Assembly: GCF_009730915.1 (NCBI RefSeq)
Contig: NC_052489.1
Span: forward strand, 3,437,622-3,501,621
Direction: 5' to 3'
Source of the DNA: Dioscorea cayenensis subsp. rotundata
Taxonomy: Eukaryota; Streptophyta; Magnoliopsida; Dioscoreales; Dioscoreaceae
Length of the DNA: 64,000 bases
Shown here: positions 49,058 to 60,718 of the stretch, piece after piece
Layout of the letters: each line of letters opens with the position of its first letter
Numbering within the stretch: position 1 is the first letter of the stretch
Notes under the pieces: generated by a model
Database searches by the model: none
What the model was told of the DNA's origin: nothing
Seen by the model: the letters and a program-made list of their open reading frames with translations, nothing else
Program-made: the position numbers and the translations under genes

Positions 49058-50444
49058 GTGTGTTTGGTTGACATGCTTGGAATGGGAATAGGAATTGAGT
49101 AAACCTAAACATTTGTTTGGATGGCCATGAATGGGAATAAGAGAGGAGTGAGTGGAGAGTGAGCAATCCTCCTATTCACTCACTTCTTAGTGAGAAATGA
49201 TTAATTTACCTATTTATTTAATAATTAAAATAATAATTTGATTTAAATAGTAAATAAATAAATAATTTTAAAAATAATTATTAATTAAAAAAATAATAAT
49301 TTAATTAAATATAATAATTAAGTAGATAATTTTAATAATAATTAATAATTAAAATGAAATAATAATAACTAGTAATTAAAGTTAAATATTTATTTATAAC
49401 AATTAATAAGTTATATTTCTTCATTAATAAGTTATTTATTATAGTTGGTTAATTACTTAATTAATGATATTAACAAAATATCTTTAATTATTTATTTAAA
49501 ATATCTTTAAACATGTAATTAGTTATATATTATAGTTAATTAATCATTAATTAATGATATTAATATAAATTTTGAGATTTTGTGACCTATTAAAATTAAA
49601 TATTTATTTATAATTTACTTTTTCACTTTATATAATATTTCTTTGTATAAAGGGTATAATAGTTATTTTATCATTTTTTTTTCACTTTTTCCATTCCCAA
49701 TAAATTATTTCCTTAATCATTTTAGCCAAACATAATTTTATATCCATTCTTTCTTTAATCCCTTTTAGGTGTGTTTGGTTTAAGGAATAGGAATGGAAGA
49801 GGAATGAGAAAGGTAATAGTAATGATACTTTAGGAATAGGAACGAGAATAAAAAATGTGTTTGGTTGGAGGAATATTTCATTGGGAATGGAAAAATTTTA
49901 AAGGGAGAGTGTGACAAAATTACTTTTATACCCTTGATACATAAAAATCCGATTAATGATAAATAAATTTTTTATCAAAAGAATATTTTGAATGTTATTA
50001 TTAAAAATAATTATTATAATTAAATATTCACATTAAATATCTCATTTTAACTAATTATTAGTTTAATGGGCAAAAATGTCATTTTACTTTTATTATTGTA
50101 ATTATATATAATAATTTTTATTTTAATTATTATTTAATTTTATAAATTTTATTTAATTAAATATTCACAGGGGCAAAAGTGTCATTTCAAAGGTTAATGC
50201 TATTCATTGCTTCCTAAATAGTTCCATTCCTCTTAATTTTTGGGGTAATGCATTTGCCTCTACAATACTACTATTCATTACCTACACATTCCATTCTCAT
50301 TCTAACAGTTGTGTATCTAAACATGGGTATAAACTACTATTGACAATGATTCTCATTCTAACAGTGTTTATTACCTCCATCCAAACACACCTATTGTCAT
50401 TACTCTTCCACTTCTCTTCTTTCCATTCATCCCAAATGCCCCCT
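49058..50444. mobile_element. possible Tourist-like element, host of a nested MITE
   Basis: The left end is GTGTGTTTGGTTGAC after TAA (49055-49057). The right end is ATCCCAAATGCCCCCT followed by TAA (50445-50447). The ends are only partly similar, and the left end could instead pair with an inverted block near 49725, so this pairing is tentative. Confidence 0.4.
49768..50391. mobile_element. nested MITE, 624 bp
   Basis: Starts GGTGTGTTTGG and ends with the exact inverse CCAAACACACC; further inward the match is partial. The flanks share only TA, so the target duplication is unclear. The interior is AT-rich and non-coding. Confidence 0.65.
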
Positions 50445-50529
50445 TAAAGTGTTCCAGTCTTTTACCCTCTCACCATTTTATCAAATAAAAAAACAATAAT
50501 CCACATAATTTATAAGTATTAGCTTTTTT

Positions 50530-50998
50530 ATTATTATTTAAATAATTTATTTGTGTCTTGATGCGAAATATGTCCCAAAACAGGGTTCATTTGAAGTGAG
50601 TGCCACTTTTACATGATTTCACAAAAGCTGGAAGATATATTTGGGGATCAGTATACCTAGCTACCTTATACAAGTTTATGCGCCGTGCATGTAACAAAAA
50701 CATGAAAAATATTAATAGATCAATGATATCACTCCAATTATGGTCATGGTATAGAATTTCAAACATATAAATGTGTTATTTCCCCTAGCCGGCAGATATA
50801 TTTTAATACACGATACAGTAGGGTTCATGTCTTTGTTACATGCACGACACATAAACTTGTATAAGGTAGCTAGGTATGCTAATTCCCAATAATATCTCCA
50901 GCTTCTGTGAAATCCCGTAAAAGTGGTAATTACTTTAAATGAACTCTATTTTGGGATATATTTCGTATAAAGACACAAATAAATTATTTAAATAATAA
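50530..50998. repeat. 469-bp inverted repeat (foldback)
   Basis: Arms of about 177 bp (50530-50706 and 50821-50998) are reverse complements with scattered mismatches, sharing ACCTAGCTACCTTATACAAG and a TTTAAATAATTTATTTGTGT block; the loop is about 114 bp. No clear target duplication was found. It is either a MITE with very long inverted repeats or a locus able to give a hairpin RNA. Confidence 0.85.
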
Positions 50999-51127
50999 CA
51001 AAAGAAATGAGATGTTAAAGTGCAAAAAAATCAATAATTAAAAAAAAATATATAATTAAAGACATTTAAAAAGATAAAATAAAAATTTATATAAATTTTT
51101 TTAAAAATAATAAATAATAAAAAATGG

Positions 51128-51152
51128 AAAACGGGATCAATGATCCCGTTTT
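51128..51152. repeat. near-perfect palindrome, copy 1
   Basis: Twelve-base arms AAAACGGGATCA and TGATCCCGTTTT separated by one A. Confidence 0.95.
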
Positions 51153-51190
51153 TTAAAAAAGACAAATATTTAAAAAAAAGTATAAAGTTG

Positions 51191-51215
51191 AAAACGGGAT
51201 CAATGATCCCGTTTT
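51191..51215. repeat. near-perfect palindrome, copy 2
   Basis: Identical to the palindrome at 51128-51152, 63 bp further on. Confidence 0.95.
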
Positions 51216-51767
51216 ACCTACTTCTGTAAATAATTTTAAAAAAACCTATTTTTGTAATTAAATAAAAAAATTACATTATTTAAAAAAAAAAGCCTTAATT
51301 TGACAAGTAAAATGTTTAGAATAATCACTGATGACAACAATATTACGCATAATAATGAACCCGAACTATATATGTTTTGATTTGCCCATCTTTTTACTAT
51401 TTGAGGTTGATAACTAAAATGAACTAGCTAGGTCAAAGATAGCATATTATATACATGTAAATAATTAATAAATCCAAATGAAAGGTATTAACAGTTTAAC
51501 ATACATGAAACTCTTATGATATAATTTGTCTAAAAATTCTGGTATTACACGCAACAAAATAAAAATTCAAGTTTATTAAAAAAAATACTAATTAGAAGAA
51601 AAGGTATTCCAACCATGCATGTAACTCAGCACGTCATTAGATGCATTTTTATGTTTTTTTTAATTGAGTATAGTCTTTTTTAACTACCTTCATGCACGAA
51701 CTCAGTCCAAGAAACCAAATTTCATTTATATGCATTATTATTATTTAACGATAGAAGGTTACAAAGA
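51216..51767. other. gene-free AT-rich spacer
   Basis: No gene or element recognised. Confidence 0.6.
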
Positions 51768-51776
51768 AAATTCTCC

Positions 51777-52844
51777 GGGTTATTTTTTTAGTAGGGTACC
51801 TTATTATACCCGTGCTTCATTTTGAACATTTTTTTTTAATTCGTATCAAAATGAGCATTTGAATTTAATTTGCTTTCACAGGGAGGGCACTAATGCTATT
51901 CCGGTGATTAAATGCTTACATGTCCACCGGAGATCTCACGTGGACTCCAAATTTCCACATCACTTGTGCACGTGGAATGGCCACGTGGACAACTAATCCA
52001 CCTCATCAAAAAACCGCCACGTCAGCCTTCTTCTCCCTTTTGACTTCTCTTTCTTCGTGTTCAGAGAGAGAGAGCAGAGCTCCCCTTGTTTGCCCTAACT
52101 ATCTCCTGTTGTCCACCTTCTTCTCCTCCTTGTTTGCTAAGGGAGAGCAGAGTACCCAGAGAAAGTAGACGGTGAGAAACCAGGGAAATAGACCACCTCC
52201 ATAGCCCTCGTGAAGAGACCGAAGAGGCCCATGTATCTAGAGCCACTTGTTCATAATTTAGACCAAGCGATGCAAAATTGGAACAAAAATAATGCAATGT
52301 ATTACAGTAAATTGGCGCTTCTGCGTTGGGTGGCCTTATCACCCACTCAACTTCCATGCCTTCCTGATCAAACGCTCTGAATATGGGCCTCTCTAGTCGC
52401 TTGGCAAGCGCTCTGGAGGTGGTATGTTTCCCTGGTTTCTCACTGTCTACTTTCTATTGGAACTCTGCTCTTTCTTGGCAAACAAGGAGGAGAAGAAGGT
52501 GGACGACAGGAGATAGTTAGGGCAAACAAGGGGAGCTCTCTCTCTGTGAACACAAAGAAGGAGAAGAAATCGATGGAGAGAAGAAGGGGCTTGGGCTGAC
52601 GTGGCGGTTTTTTAATGAGGTGGATTAGTTGTCCACGTGGCCATTCCACATGCGCAAGTGATGTGGAAATTTGGAGTCCACGTGAGATCTCCGGTGGACA
52701 CGTAAGCATTTAATCACCGGAATAGCATTAGTGCCCTCCCTGTGAAAGCAAATTAAATTCAAATGCTCATTTTGATACGAATTAAAAAAAAGTGCTCAAA
52801 ATGAAGCACGGGCATAATAAGGTACCCTACTAAAAAAATAACCC
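51777..52844. mobile_element. foldback MULE-type element with ~425-bp arms
   Basis: The left arm 51777-52200 and right arm 52415-52844 are reverse complements with few differences. Both begin, reading inward, GGGTTATTTTTTTAGTAGGG. A perfect 9-bp duplication AAATTCTCC flanks the element (51768-51776 and 52845-52853), the MULE hallmark. The 214-bp loop (52201-52414) is unpaired, less AT-rich and not recognised. The arms contain CACGTGG-type motifs several times. No transposase is encoded, so it depends on another element. Confidence 0.92.
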
Positions 52845-52930
52845 AAATTCTCCACATTTACATTTAACTGCATGTTTTATATGCATTATTATTCTCGGAG
52901 TGAAATCTTAGGCTAGAATGAACTTATATG

Positions 52931-53543
52931 CAGGGGCGGACCCGCATGGGTGGTAGCCCGGACTGGCCGGCCGAAAAACCTTAGAAGAACTGTCCAATAA
53001 GATTTTTTATATGAATATTAATGTTTAATAATATTTTGTTTGTGTTTAGCTAATATGTAATGGGCATGTGCTTGAGAGGTTTGTGGGAGTTGAATGATAG
53101 GAGCTCACCATGGTTCAAATCCTAAAGTTTACAATGACAAGTTTTTAATAATTTTAGTAATTAAAAACAAGTTTTTTTTCAAAAAATTGTGGAAATTTTA
53201 ATATTTATAAAAAAAAACAATGTTCTAAACTTTATAATTTTTTTAATAATTAAAAAAAAATTAAATTGATAATGTGGCATGACAAATGTAAAAAATTTTA
53301 GTAATGAAAATTTTTTCTTATTTAAAAATGATTAAATTTTAAGTTTTGATAAAATTTGAGAAATTGTTCAAAACATCCCTCACAATGATAGTAGCTGACC
53401 TCAACCCCCCCTTTTCGATGAGTTCCGGTTTTGCCACTGGTCATGGTTGGGCTAAAAACGCCGAAAAATTAAAAGGTGACAAATATGAGAATATTGACTT
53501 TTATTTAAGCCCGGACTGAACTAAATTTCTGGGTCCGCCACTA
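52931..53543. mobile_element. hAT-like non-autonomous element, 613 bp
   Basis: The left end is CAGGGGCGGACCCGCATGG. The right end, inverted, is TAGTGGCGGACCCAGAAATT. The 8 bases outside (CTTATATG and AATATATG) agree at six positions, suggesting a worn 8-bp duplication. A second GCCACTGG-like end at about 53435 inside suggests a nested or rearranged copy. No coding sequence. Confidence 0.65.
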
Positions 53544-53633
53544 AATATATGTTTTAATCTTTTAGTTTAAACAAAAAACAGAGGATTGGTTTAAAAAGAG
53601 ATTTTTGGTTTAATTTTAAAGGACAACAACTAT

Positions 53634-53638
<5 letters not shown>

Positions 53639-53685
<47 letters not shown>
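53639..53685. repeat. (TA)n microsatellite
   Basis: About 23 TA units. Confidence 0.95.
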
Positions 53686-53687
<2 letters not shown>

Positions 53688-54460
53688 TTTTAGGCGTACG
53701 TAAAAGATCATCATTATTCTGCGTGTTAACCTGTAAAATATAATAAATTTTTAGGAGTTCATTAAGCTACCAGAATTGGTGCATAATTAATCATACATGC
53801 ATGTTGTTTTGATAATATTTTATAGAATGGCGAATAGTCGCTCTGAATAAAAAAAAACAGTGATTACATGATGAAGAGTATTTTATATATGCACGTACAG
53901 TATATTATGTCTTTCAAGATAAAAAAATTAAAATAACTATGGTTTTATAAAAATAAACTAGTATTAACAAATAAAAAAAATCAAAATGATTTAACCAGTA
54001 TTATATATATGCGCGTTTGGTAGATTTACACATTATGGTTTTCCTTCTCTATGAATTAACATTGGCCAAGTTATTGTTCTTCAAGAAATTATTTTGTGCA
54101 CTTGTTGAAGGCTTCTCTTTCTTTTTCAGAAAAAAAAATTGACTTTCTTAGTCATAAACCTAGTTTTGACTCTTTTTAATTTTGACGAGCTAGTTTTGAA
54201 CTTTTGACCATACATAGTGCTAACAAGACTAACGCTCACTCTTAACCTTCTTTTCCTTTTATTATGTTTTGTTAGTAAGAAAAATCAATGAAAAAAAATA
54301 AAAAATTATATAATTAAAAAAAGAAAATGTGATTTGACAATTAATCTATTTCACCGACCGCAATTACGATTTTATTATGTTTTACAAAGAATGTCTTCAT
54401 ACTGCAACACATTTCACACTCAAAGTCTTTATTTTATTTTTTTATTTATTTTAATAAATG
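53686..54460. other. gene-free AT-rich spacer
   Basis: No gene or element recognised. Confidence 0.6.
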
Positions 54461-56656
54461 TGTGAGCCCCATCCTTAAATTAAATTATAGCCGTTGACGG
54501 AATTTTTAATCCTAACCGTTAATTTTGTTTTCAGTTTCGAAATATTAGCCACCTCTTCGCCTCCAACTCTCCCTACGGGTGGTGTTGGCGGCGAGGACGG
54601 AGAAGGGTCTCGTTATCTATGGTTGGTTCACTTTTATTGTTGAGGTAAGCATCCTCTTCCTCAAATTATAGAATTATTATTATTATTATTATTATTATTG
54701 TTTTCTAGATCTTAATCTGTTAATGTCGGATGTTAGTGATGGATGGTCTAGGTTAGCTTCTTGTTTGAGGATAATTATTAAATTGAGAAGTTTTCTAGTA
54801 GTATAGCAGGGATCCCTAATTAATTTGGGAGAGCTAGAGATATATTTTGGAGGATATCAAAATATAGAAATCGTAGATAGTGATCTTGTTTATCTTACTG
54901 CCAAATTTCAGAATTTTTTCATGTCCTATAAGATATAGGCTCTAAATGCAAGTGCCTCGGATAAGATTTTTGTGTAGGCTTTGGAGGGTGTTTTAATTTT
55001 TTTTTTTTTCATGATTCTAGAGTCCGAATTGGATATAGAGAATTATATGAAAGTTGTAGATTTTGATGTTACCTAATTACCTGGGAATTTTATATTATAT
55101 ACATGTGTGGTTTATGATGTATAACCCTATTAGTATAGCTGTCTCGGATGGAATTTCTGTACAGAATATGAAGATTGAAGGGTATTTTTAATGGTCATGG
55201 AGATTGAATTGGGTAAGATGAAAAATAGAAAACTTGCTCCTTTTTAGGTTTTCTAACTTTAAATAAAATATTACTAATTTTGGAATTGTAGGTTGAGAGA
55301 TATGCTTGTTTTGATTGGGGTATGTCTAAATTATAAGTTTGAAGAAATAGCTGGAGATTAAATTGAATGCTATAATTTGATTACTATTCTAAATAATGTG
55401 AATTTCAGATATGTTATAGTCTTAGGTGTCTACACTTATCAGAACCTTGAAATTTGTGATTTGGGAAAGTATATGTAAAATTATGAGGGATTTAGAACTC
55501 AATGACCATTGGAATTGTTCATATTTCCTTAATTAGAGTGGATAATTACTATTGTGCCCTCGCAATATCCATATTTGGTAGAGTAGAGTGATAGTTTGAT
55601 CTTTTGTTTTTGTACATTTTTGAAATCTTTCCTACAAACCCATGATTACTGTAAAATTCATATTGTTGGTGAAACTAATAGGTTATATCCTAATTTTAGG
55701 GCATACTGGAGGAACTTGATTTGCCTTAGAATTCAGGTTATTTTGGGTGTTAATCAGGTAAGTAACATCGCATATAAATGTATGTGTGTGTATATATATA
55801 TATAATTTTTGATTATCAACAATTTTGAATTTATTTAAATTCTTTTAAAGTTTGCTTATATAATATCAAAACATTTGTTCAGCTTTGATTCAGTTTTTGT
55901 TATTATATACTTATTTAAATTTTAAATTACTTTTGTTTCCCTGAAATATTAATTCCCATATTTTAATCACATTTGTTAATCTTTGAACTCTTATATTTGT
56001 AAATTGTTTTGGGCACATCTGTATTATTTTTACAATAAAGAAATGTGATCATGCGTATGACTATCCATTTGCTTAACATATTATTCTGTAAATCTTGTTA
56101 TGCAAATCTTATTTAGTCTAAAATTCTGATATTGTTTAGTTTTCAGACAATGAAGTTATTTTGTCATAAAAATTTTTAGTCTCCAATAAACTATACACTA
56201 ACCCTGTCATTGGGGGTTAAACACTGACCGTGTCGATATGTAATTCTGTTAAGAGACTATGTTCTGCTATATCATATTACTTATTTTTATTCTGAATTTT
56301 TGAGACTTTTTAGTATCCCAACATTTTTAGTGGGTTATTTACTGAGCTGTTAAGTTCATAATCTGGTTGTTAATTTTTTTTTTTCAGATCAGGAGTATAA
56401 TAGCTTACTAGGAGTGAGCAAGTAGCGGATCTGTCCCTGGTCTAGTTGCGATCATATCTTTGTTTTGTAAACTCTAAGATCTGTATTCTGGAAGTTTTGT
56501 ATATTTTGAAACTTGACTTTTGAAACTTATAATATAGTTTGATTGTATGGTTTGTTTTGTAATAGGTTATAAGGCCTTGCATGCCTATTGTGCTATGCAC
56601 TATGGGTGTGCGGCCGTTTGTCAGCGCATCGGATCTGGTGAGCCGGGTTTGGGGCA
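54461..56656 (+). mobile_element. LTR-like repeat (family L2, copy 2)
   Basis: Begins TGTGAGCCCCATCC and ends near GAGCCGGGTTTGGGGC, and is related in order along its length to 16574-18134: a TAGCCGTTG block, the GAGAAGGGTCTCGT block, and CCTGTCATTG...GACCGTGTCG near the right. It is about 600 bp longer than copy 1. No clear target duplication. Non-coding. Confidence 0.6.
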
Positions 56657-56763
56657 TAAAAAAATGTGATATGTGCATATACAATCAAGAGCATGTGCAC
56701 AATTGAGAATTGACCCATTCAACCATGCTTGATTTTATTTTATGAGTTCTATGCTTTGGGAAG

Positions 56764-56804
<41 letters not shown>

Positions 56805-57410
56805 TTATAACTTGATTCACTTCAGATTAATATATATATATATATATATATCTATTGACTAAACGTGACAAGCACATGCCAAAGATGTACATAGGTGTGG
56901 AGCAATCGACCAAGTTCAATTAATAAACACCTCTGTGATTTCAGGTGCTTTCGAAACAACTACTTTATGTAAGAAGCCCGATATTAATAAATAAAACATC
57001 GTTAATATAATAATAATTTAAATTGGTATAGGATCGATAATTTAATTAGTTAAAGTGAGGAAGGCATGATTAAAAAAAAAGGAAAGGTAAACATCAATCC
57101 ACTTTCTAATTTCTCCTCCACCAACTTACCTTGAACCGAACATGCCTTTTGTTGTACTTTTTAGGTATAATACCTAATTAGTCACTCTAATATATCAAAA
57201 TGACCCTTTAGTCCCTCTATTATTTTTTACCCTTGTGTGATCCGTCTATTATTCAGTTTGGAAAAAAAGAAGTCCCTCCTCCTAACACCCGTCTGATTTT
57301 TCATCTGAGAGATTGATGTGGCATTTTTCATGATTAAAAAAAAAGGTATATTACCCAATTTTTTTCATGATAAAATAATTTTTTATCATGAAAAATGCCA
57401 ATGGAAAAAC
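56657..57410. other. gene-free AT-rich spacer
   Basis: TA runs at about 56769-56796 and 56830-56851, and a TTTTTCATGATAAAA / TTTTATCATGAAAAA inverted pair near 57355-57395. No gene recognised. Confidence 0.55.
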
Positions 57411-59242
57411 TGTCACACTTTTCCCTTCTACCGAGGTAAATGTGGCATCCATCAGTTAAAAATCCATTTTAACTTGAAACTGACACCCTGTTTTAAAACA
57501 AAATCAGACTTACAGATTTCGATGTACAACTTTACACCAACTATGGGTTCAAATACATAAATATAACAAATATAATTACTCTAATTTGCGGGTACAACCG
57601 CTACAAGATCACGACATCAATAACAAGAAAGAAAGAATGACCCACTGTAGTCCTTGACTCAATCTTGACTAGCTCTATACTCGACCAGGCAATCTAGGAT
57701 CTTGCTCCTGCAACTACAGCACATTCAGTTGGTCGGTAGTGGCTTAATAATTTCAAATACTTAAATACAGTGTATATAAAGCATATAGACATCAATCTCT
57801 TAAATAATTTTCCAAACTTTCACAAATACCCGAATTCTAGCAAAATACAAGTTTTAAAGAGCTTTTTAAAAACATAAATTCATAACAAATCAACATCAAA
57901 CCAATTTTCCAAGAAAATCCAAATTGTTGTGAGAGACCGCCCTCCTAAGAGCGGCAGCTGGGCTTCGTCCCCTCATCACAACCCAAAATAGCAAGTGATG
58001 TAAAAAACCATCGTCAAATCCACAGCCTGAAAACTCTCCCCGACTTAGCCGCTGTCGCAACTAGGTTGGGAGCCGCCAAGGTCTTCGCATCCTTGACGTT
58101 GGCCCATCGGTCCTGTGTGGTGACTCCGGGATCCCGATGTATAATCCAATCAGGGCTTTACGCTCCAACCTGATCTGGACAAATCAACACTCAGGTCCAC
58201 CACGCCACCTCTAAAGGCTGGCCCGTGGGGACCCACTACTGCAGTAGTCGGGCATTAGCCCGCTGTCACCATCCAAACCAACATGTAGATGTAGCAATAA
58301 TACAAACTGTATAAATCATATCACAGGGTCCTTATTCAGGACAAGCATTCACAGTACAATACATTCATAATACCAGAAAAAGCCCAAATCCAGGATACTA
58401 TTCCTATACTAGGAATGAAAACTAGTTCCACAAATATTGTCGGTATAACATTTTAATACGCACATATGATTTCACAAATCATTCCAAATCAAAGCATATC
58501 TAACCATCCAAAAATAAATACATTAATTGAATAATTAAATCACATATACATATATTTTCACTATTTGTGAATACATATAATTATACAAAACTAATGTATC
58601 AATACGATTGTCATGAACATCAACGACAAATAAATATAAGTATATTTCAACATTATATACAATTAGACATAATAAGATAAAATAGTTAAACCATTATTTC
58701 CAAAATACTAGCTTTTAAATAATTATTTTAAAATAATAATAATTAATCAATTATTTAAAATAATAGCCACTCCCTTGGGTTCCTTGCTATCTTCTCTCTC
58801 TCTCGGGTTACTGTAGCAAATGAAGGAGAAAAAGAAGATGAACAAACCATCAAAATCTAGATTTTTCTAACTTATGTTTTCAGCCGAAATTCTCTTTTAG
58901 TCCCTAGAAATATGATTTCTTACAAAACATTCCCTGAGAAATTCACCAATGGTCCCTGAATCATGAAACAGTATTTCCAAAAGATCCTTACAAACTATCC
59001 AACAGTCCCTTAATTATAGCACAGTATTTCAAAAAGATCCCTGCCTCCCTTACCTTTCAGTCCTTGGTTTCCATAAACATTTTATATCAATCCTTTTTCT
59101 TTTATAAACTTTCACATTTAGGTCCTTATTCTTTCCACTTGGTGTTTCTCAACAAGATTACTCTGTAGAAAATTTTACTGCAACTGTAGTAATACCCTGA
59201 ATATATTTTTCCAACAGTTATCCAAAGGTTCAGGGTATTACA
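57411..59242 (-). mobile_element. 3' LTR of a Ty3/gypsy-type element (family L1, copy 2)
   Basis: 1832 bp, starting TGTAATACCCTGAACC and ending AAAGTGTGACA on the minus strand. It matches the solo LTR at 13936-16307 over most of its length, lacks about 590 bp present there, and has about 110 bp of its own near 57900-58010. A polypurine tract directly precedes its start on the minus strand, so this is the 3' LTR of an element whose internal part lies to the right. Confidence 0.85.
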
Positions 59243-59258
59243 ATCCTTCCCCCTTAAG
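59243..59258 (-). promoter_or_regulatory. polypurine tract of the L1 retroelement
   Basis: The minus strand reads TTAAGGGGGAAGGATT, directly before the LTR start; this is where plus-strand DNA synthesis is primed. Just upstream is a TTTCGTCCTCGAAATTTTCT motif common at the end of plant gypsy elements. Confidence 0.75.
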
Positions 59259-60080
59259 AAAATTTCGAGGACGAAATTTTCTTAGCATGTATAAATCTGA
59301 TATCACTGAATTTCACTTACTTGTTCCAACAGCTATTCTCTTGTTCCAAATCTGCTCAACAGTAAGTAACAATACTGTATCAGGATGTCCAAGTATCTGT
59401 TGATGATCAAAGTGAAGCTGATTCCTCTTATACGGTGTTATACATGGTATACAACACTCTTCTGCTGTGTTACTCTGACTTCCTCACTTCCAACATTCAT
59501 ACAATAAATAATCTTGTATTTTCTACAATCCAGAAGAAAAGCAACTTCTTATTCACAAGTAGAAATACATCATACTGGAGATACACAGGTAGAATACAAA
59601 CATCTCAAGCACACAAACAATAATACAATCAGATTATTCCACTATTCACAAGTCCTCGTACGACTACTGAACCTCATCCTTGTCTACAGTTTCTGCGATT
59701 CAACCTTTCCCGGTTCCATTGCTCAACTGCTGCACCATAGTTAAGGACTGCATGGGCATCATCATATGCAGTTGCAAACTCCTCAGGAACTCCATACCTC
59801 CTTCTCAATTCTGGCATATGACTTTCGTCTAGGTGAAAATGTTCCATGTAGATATTTCTCAGCTCTGAAGCAACTATAGAGCTAAAATCTCTGGTATTCA
59901 TGGTTACCACATAACGAGCTCGTGGGATATAAACATCAGTCAATGCTTGTTCTTGATTACCAAGCGCAATAACAGATCTGGAAGATGCTGAGGCAACAAG
60001 AGTAGAGCTAGAGGGTACTTGAGCAGCAGTATGGGTTTCCCTCTTTTATAAACATCATATCAATTTTACTGCTCATCCTC
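59259..60080 (-). mobile_element. internal 3' part of the L1 retroelement
   Basis: Sequence between the polypurine tract and the plus-strand LTR that starts at 60081. It carries one open frame (59674-60047) but no recognised pol domain. The interpretation as retroelement interior follows from position. Confidence 0.5.
59674..60047 (-). other. unidentified ~124-codon open frame
   Basis: Open from just after a TAA at about 60048 to a stop at 59674-59676. It encodes a Ser/Thr/Ala-rich start and then a mostly polar, Arg- and Glu-rich stretch (for example MEHFHLDESHMPELRRRYGV and NYGAAVEQWNRERLNRR). There is no in-frame ATG near the start. I do not recognise it. It may be the end of a longer protein interrupted by the neighbouring insertion. 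Confidence 0.35.
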
Positions 60081-60682
60081 TGATGCGGGCCGGATTGATG
60101 AATTAGCATGCACCTACATGGACAAGTGGGACGCGATGACCTAGGCGGGGTTATTTTGGTAATTTCCCTGAACGGCTAATTTTGGTGATCAGAGGGGCCC
60201 ATTAGATGGAAAACGGGTCACCAAAAATAAGTCACGAGCTTGCTGTGCAAGCTCATGAGTCACATCGATTTTCGGCCAAATTCTATTATTTGGGCCTCGA
60301 AAACATCAATTTTGCCATTTATGGAAAGATTTCATCTAGCCATATCTAAGGCTATGAATCTCTAATTGAGGCGCAGTTTTTGGAATTCGCTTTGTTTAGT
60401 TATGATTTTTATTTCTATAATATAAATTGAGAATTTTCCATTTTTGGCAAATTTTCAATTTGTTTCCCTTTTTATGTTTTTAGGGTTTTTCTTTTTGGTC
60501 TATTTAATTGTAAGCCTTCTGGCTATGAAAATCAGTTTTGAATGAAATTAAATTCTAGTTGTTCTTTGTTTTTCTTTAAATCCTCGGGTATTCTTAGATT
60601 AAATAGGATTTAGATTTTTACTTTGTTGTTGACTTGGGAATTCTCAGACTAAACAAGTCTTCAACCTTATCCCGCTGCGTCA
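60081..60682 (+). repeat. 5' LTR of the plus-strand gypsy element
   Basis: 602 bp, begins TGATGCGGGCCGG and ends CTGCGTCA, two bases before the primer binding site. The flank on its left is TCCTC; the matching right-hand duplication is outside the window. Confidence 0.75.
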
Positions 60683-60684
60683 GT

Positions 60685-60696
60685 TGGTATTAGAGC
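60685..60696 (+). promoter_or_regulatory. primer binding site (tRNA-iMet type)
   Basis: TGGTATTAGAGC, one base off the common plant element primer site TGGTATCAGAGC complementary to the 3' end of initiator tRNA-Met. Confidence 0.8.
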
Positions 60697-60718
60697 TTGG
60701 TTCATCCTTGGAGGAGAC

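Noticed and set aside
60681-60700. A tRNA-like signal near the primer binding site
   Set aside because: Only the 12-base primer complement is present; there is no tRNA fold or gene.
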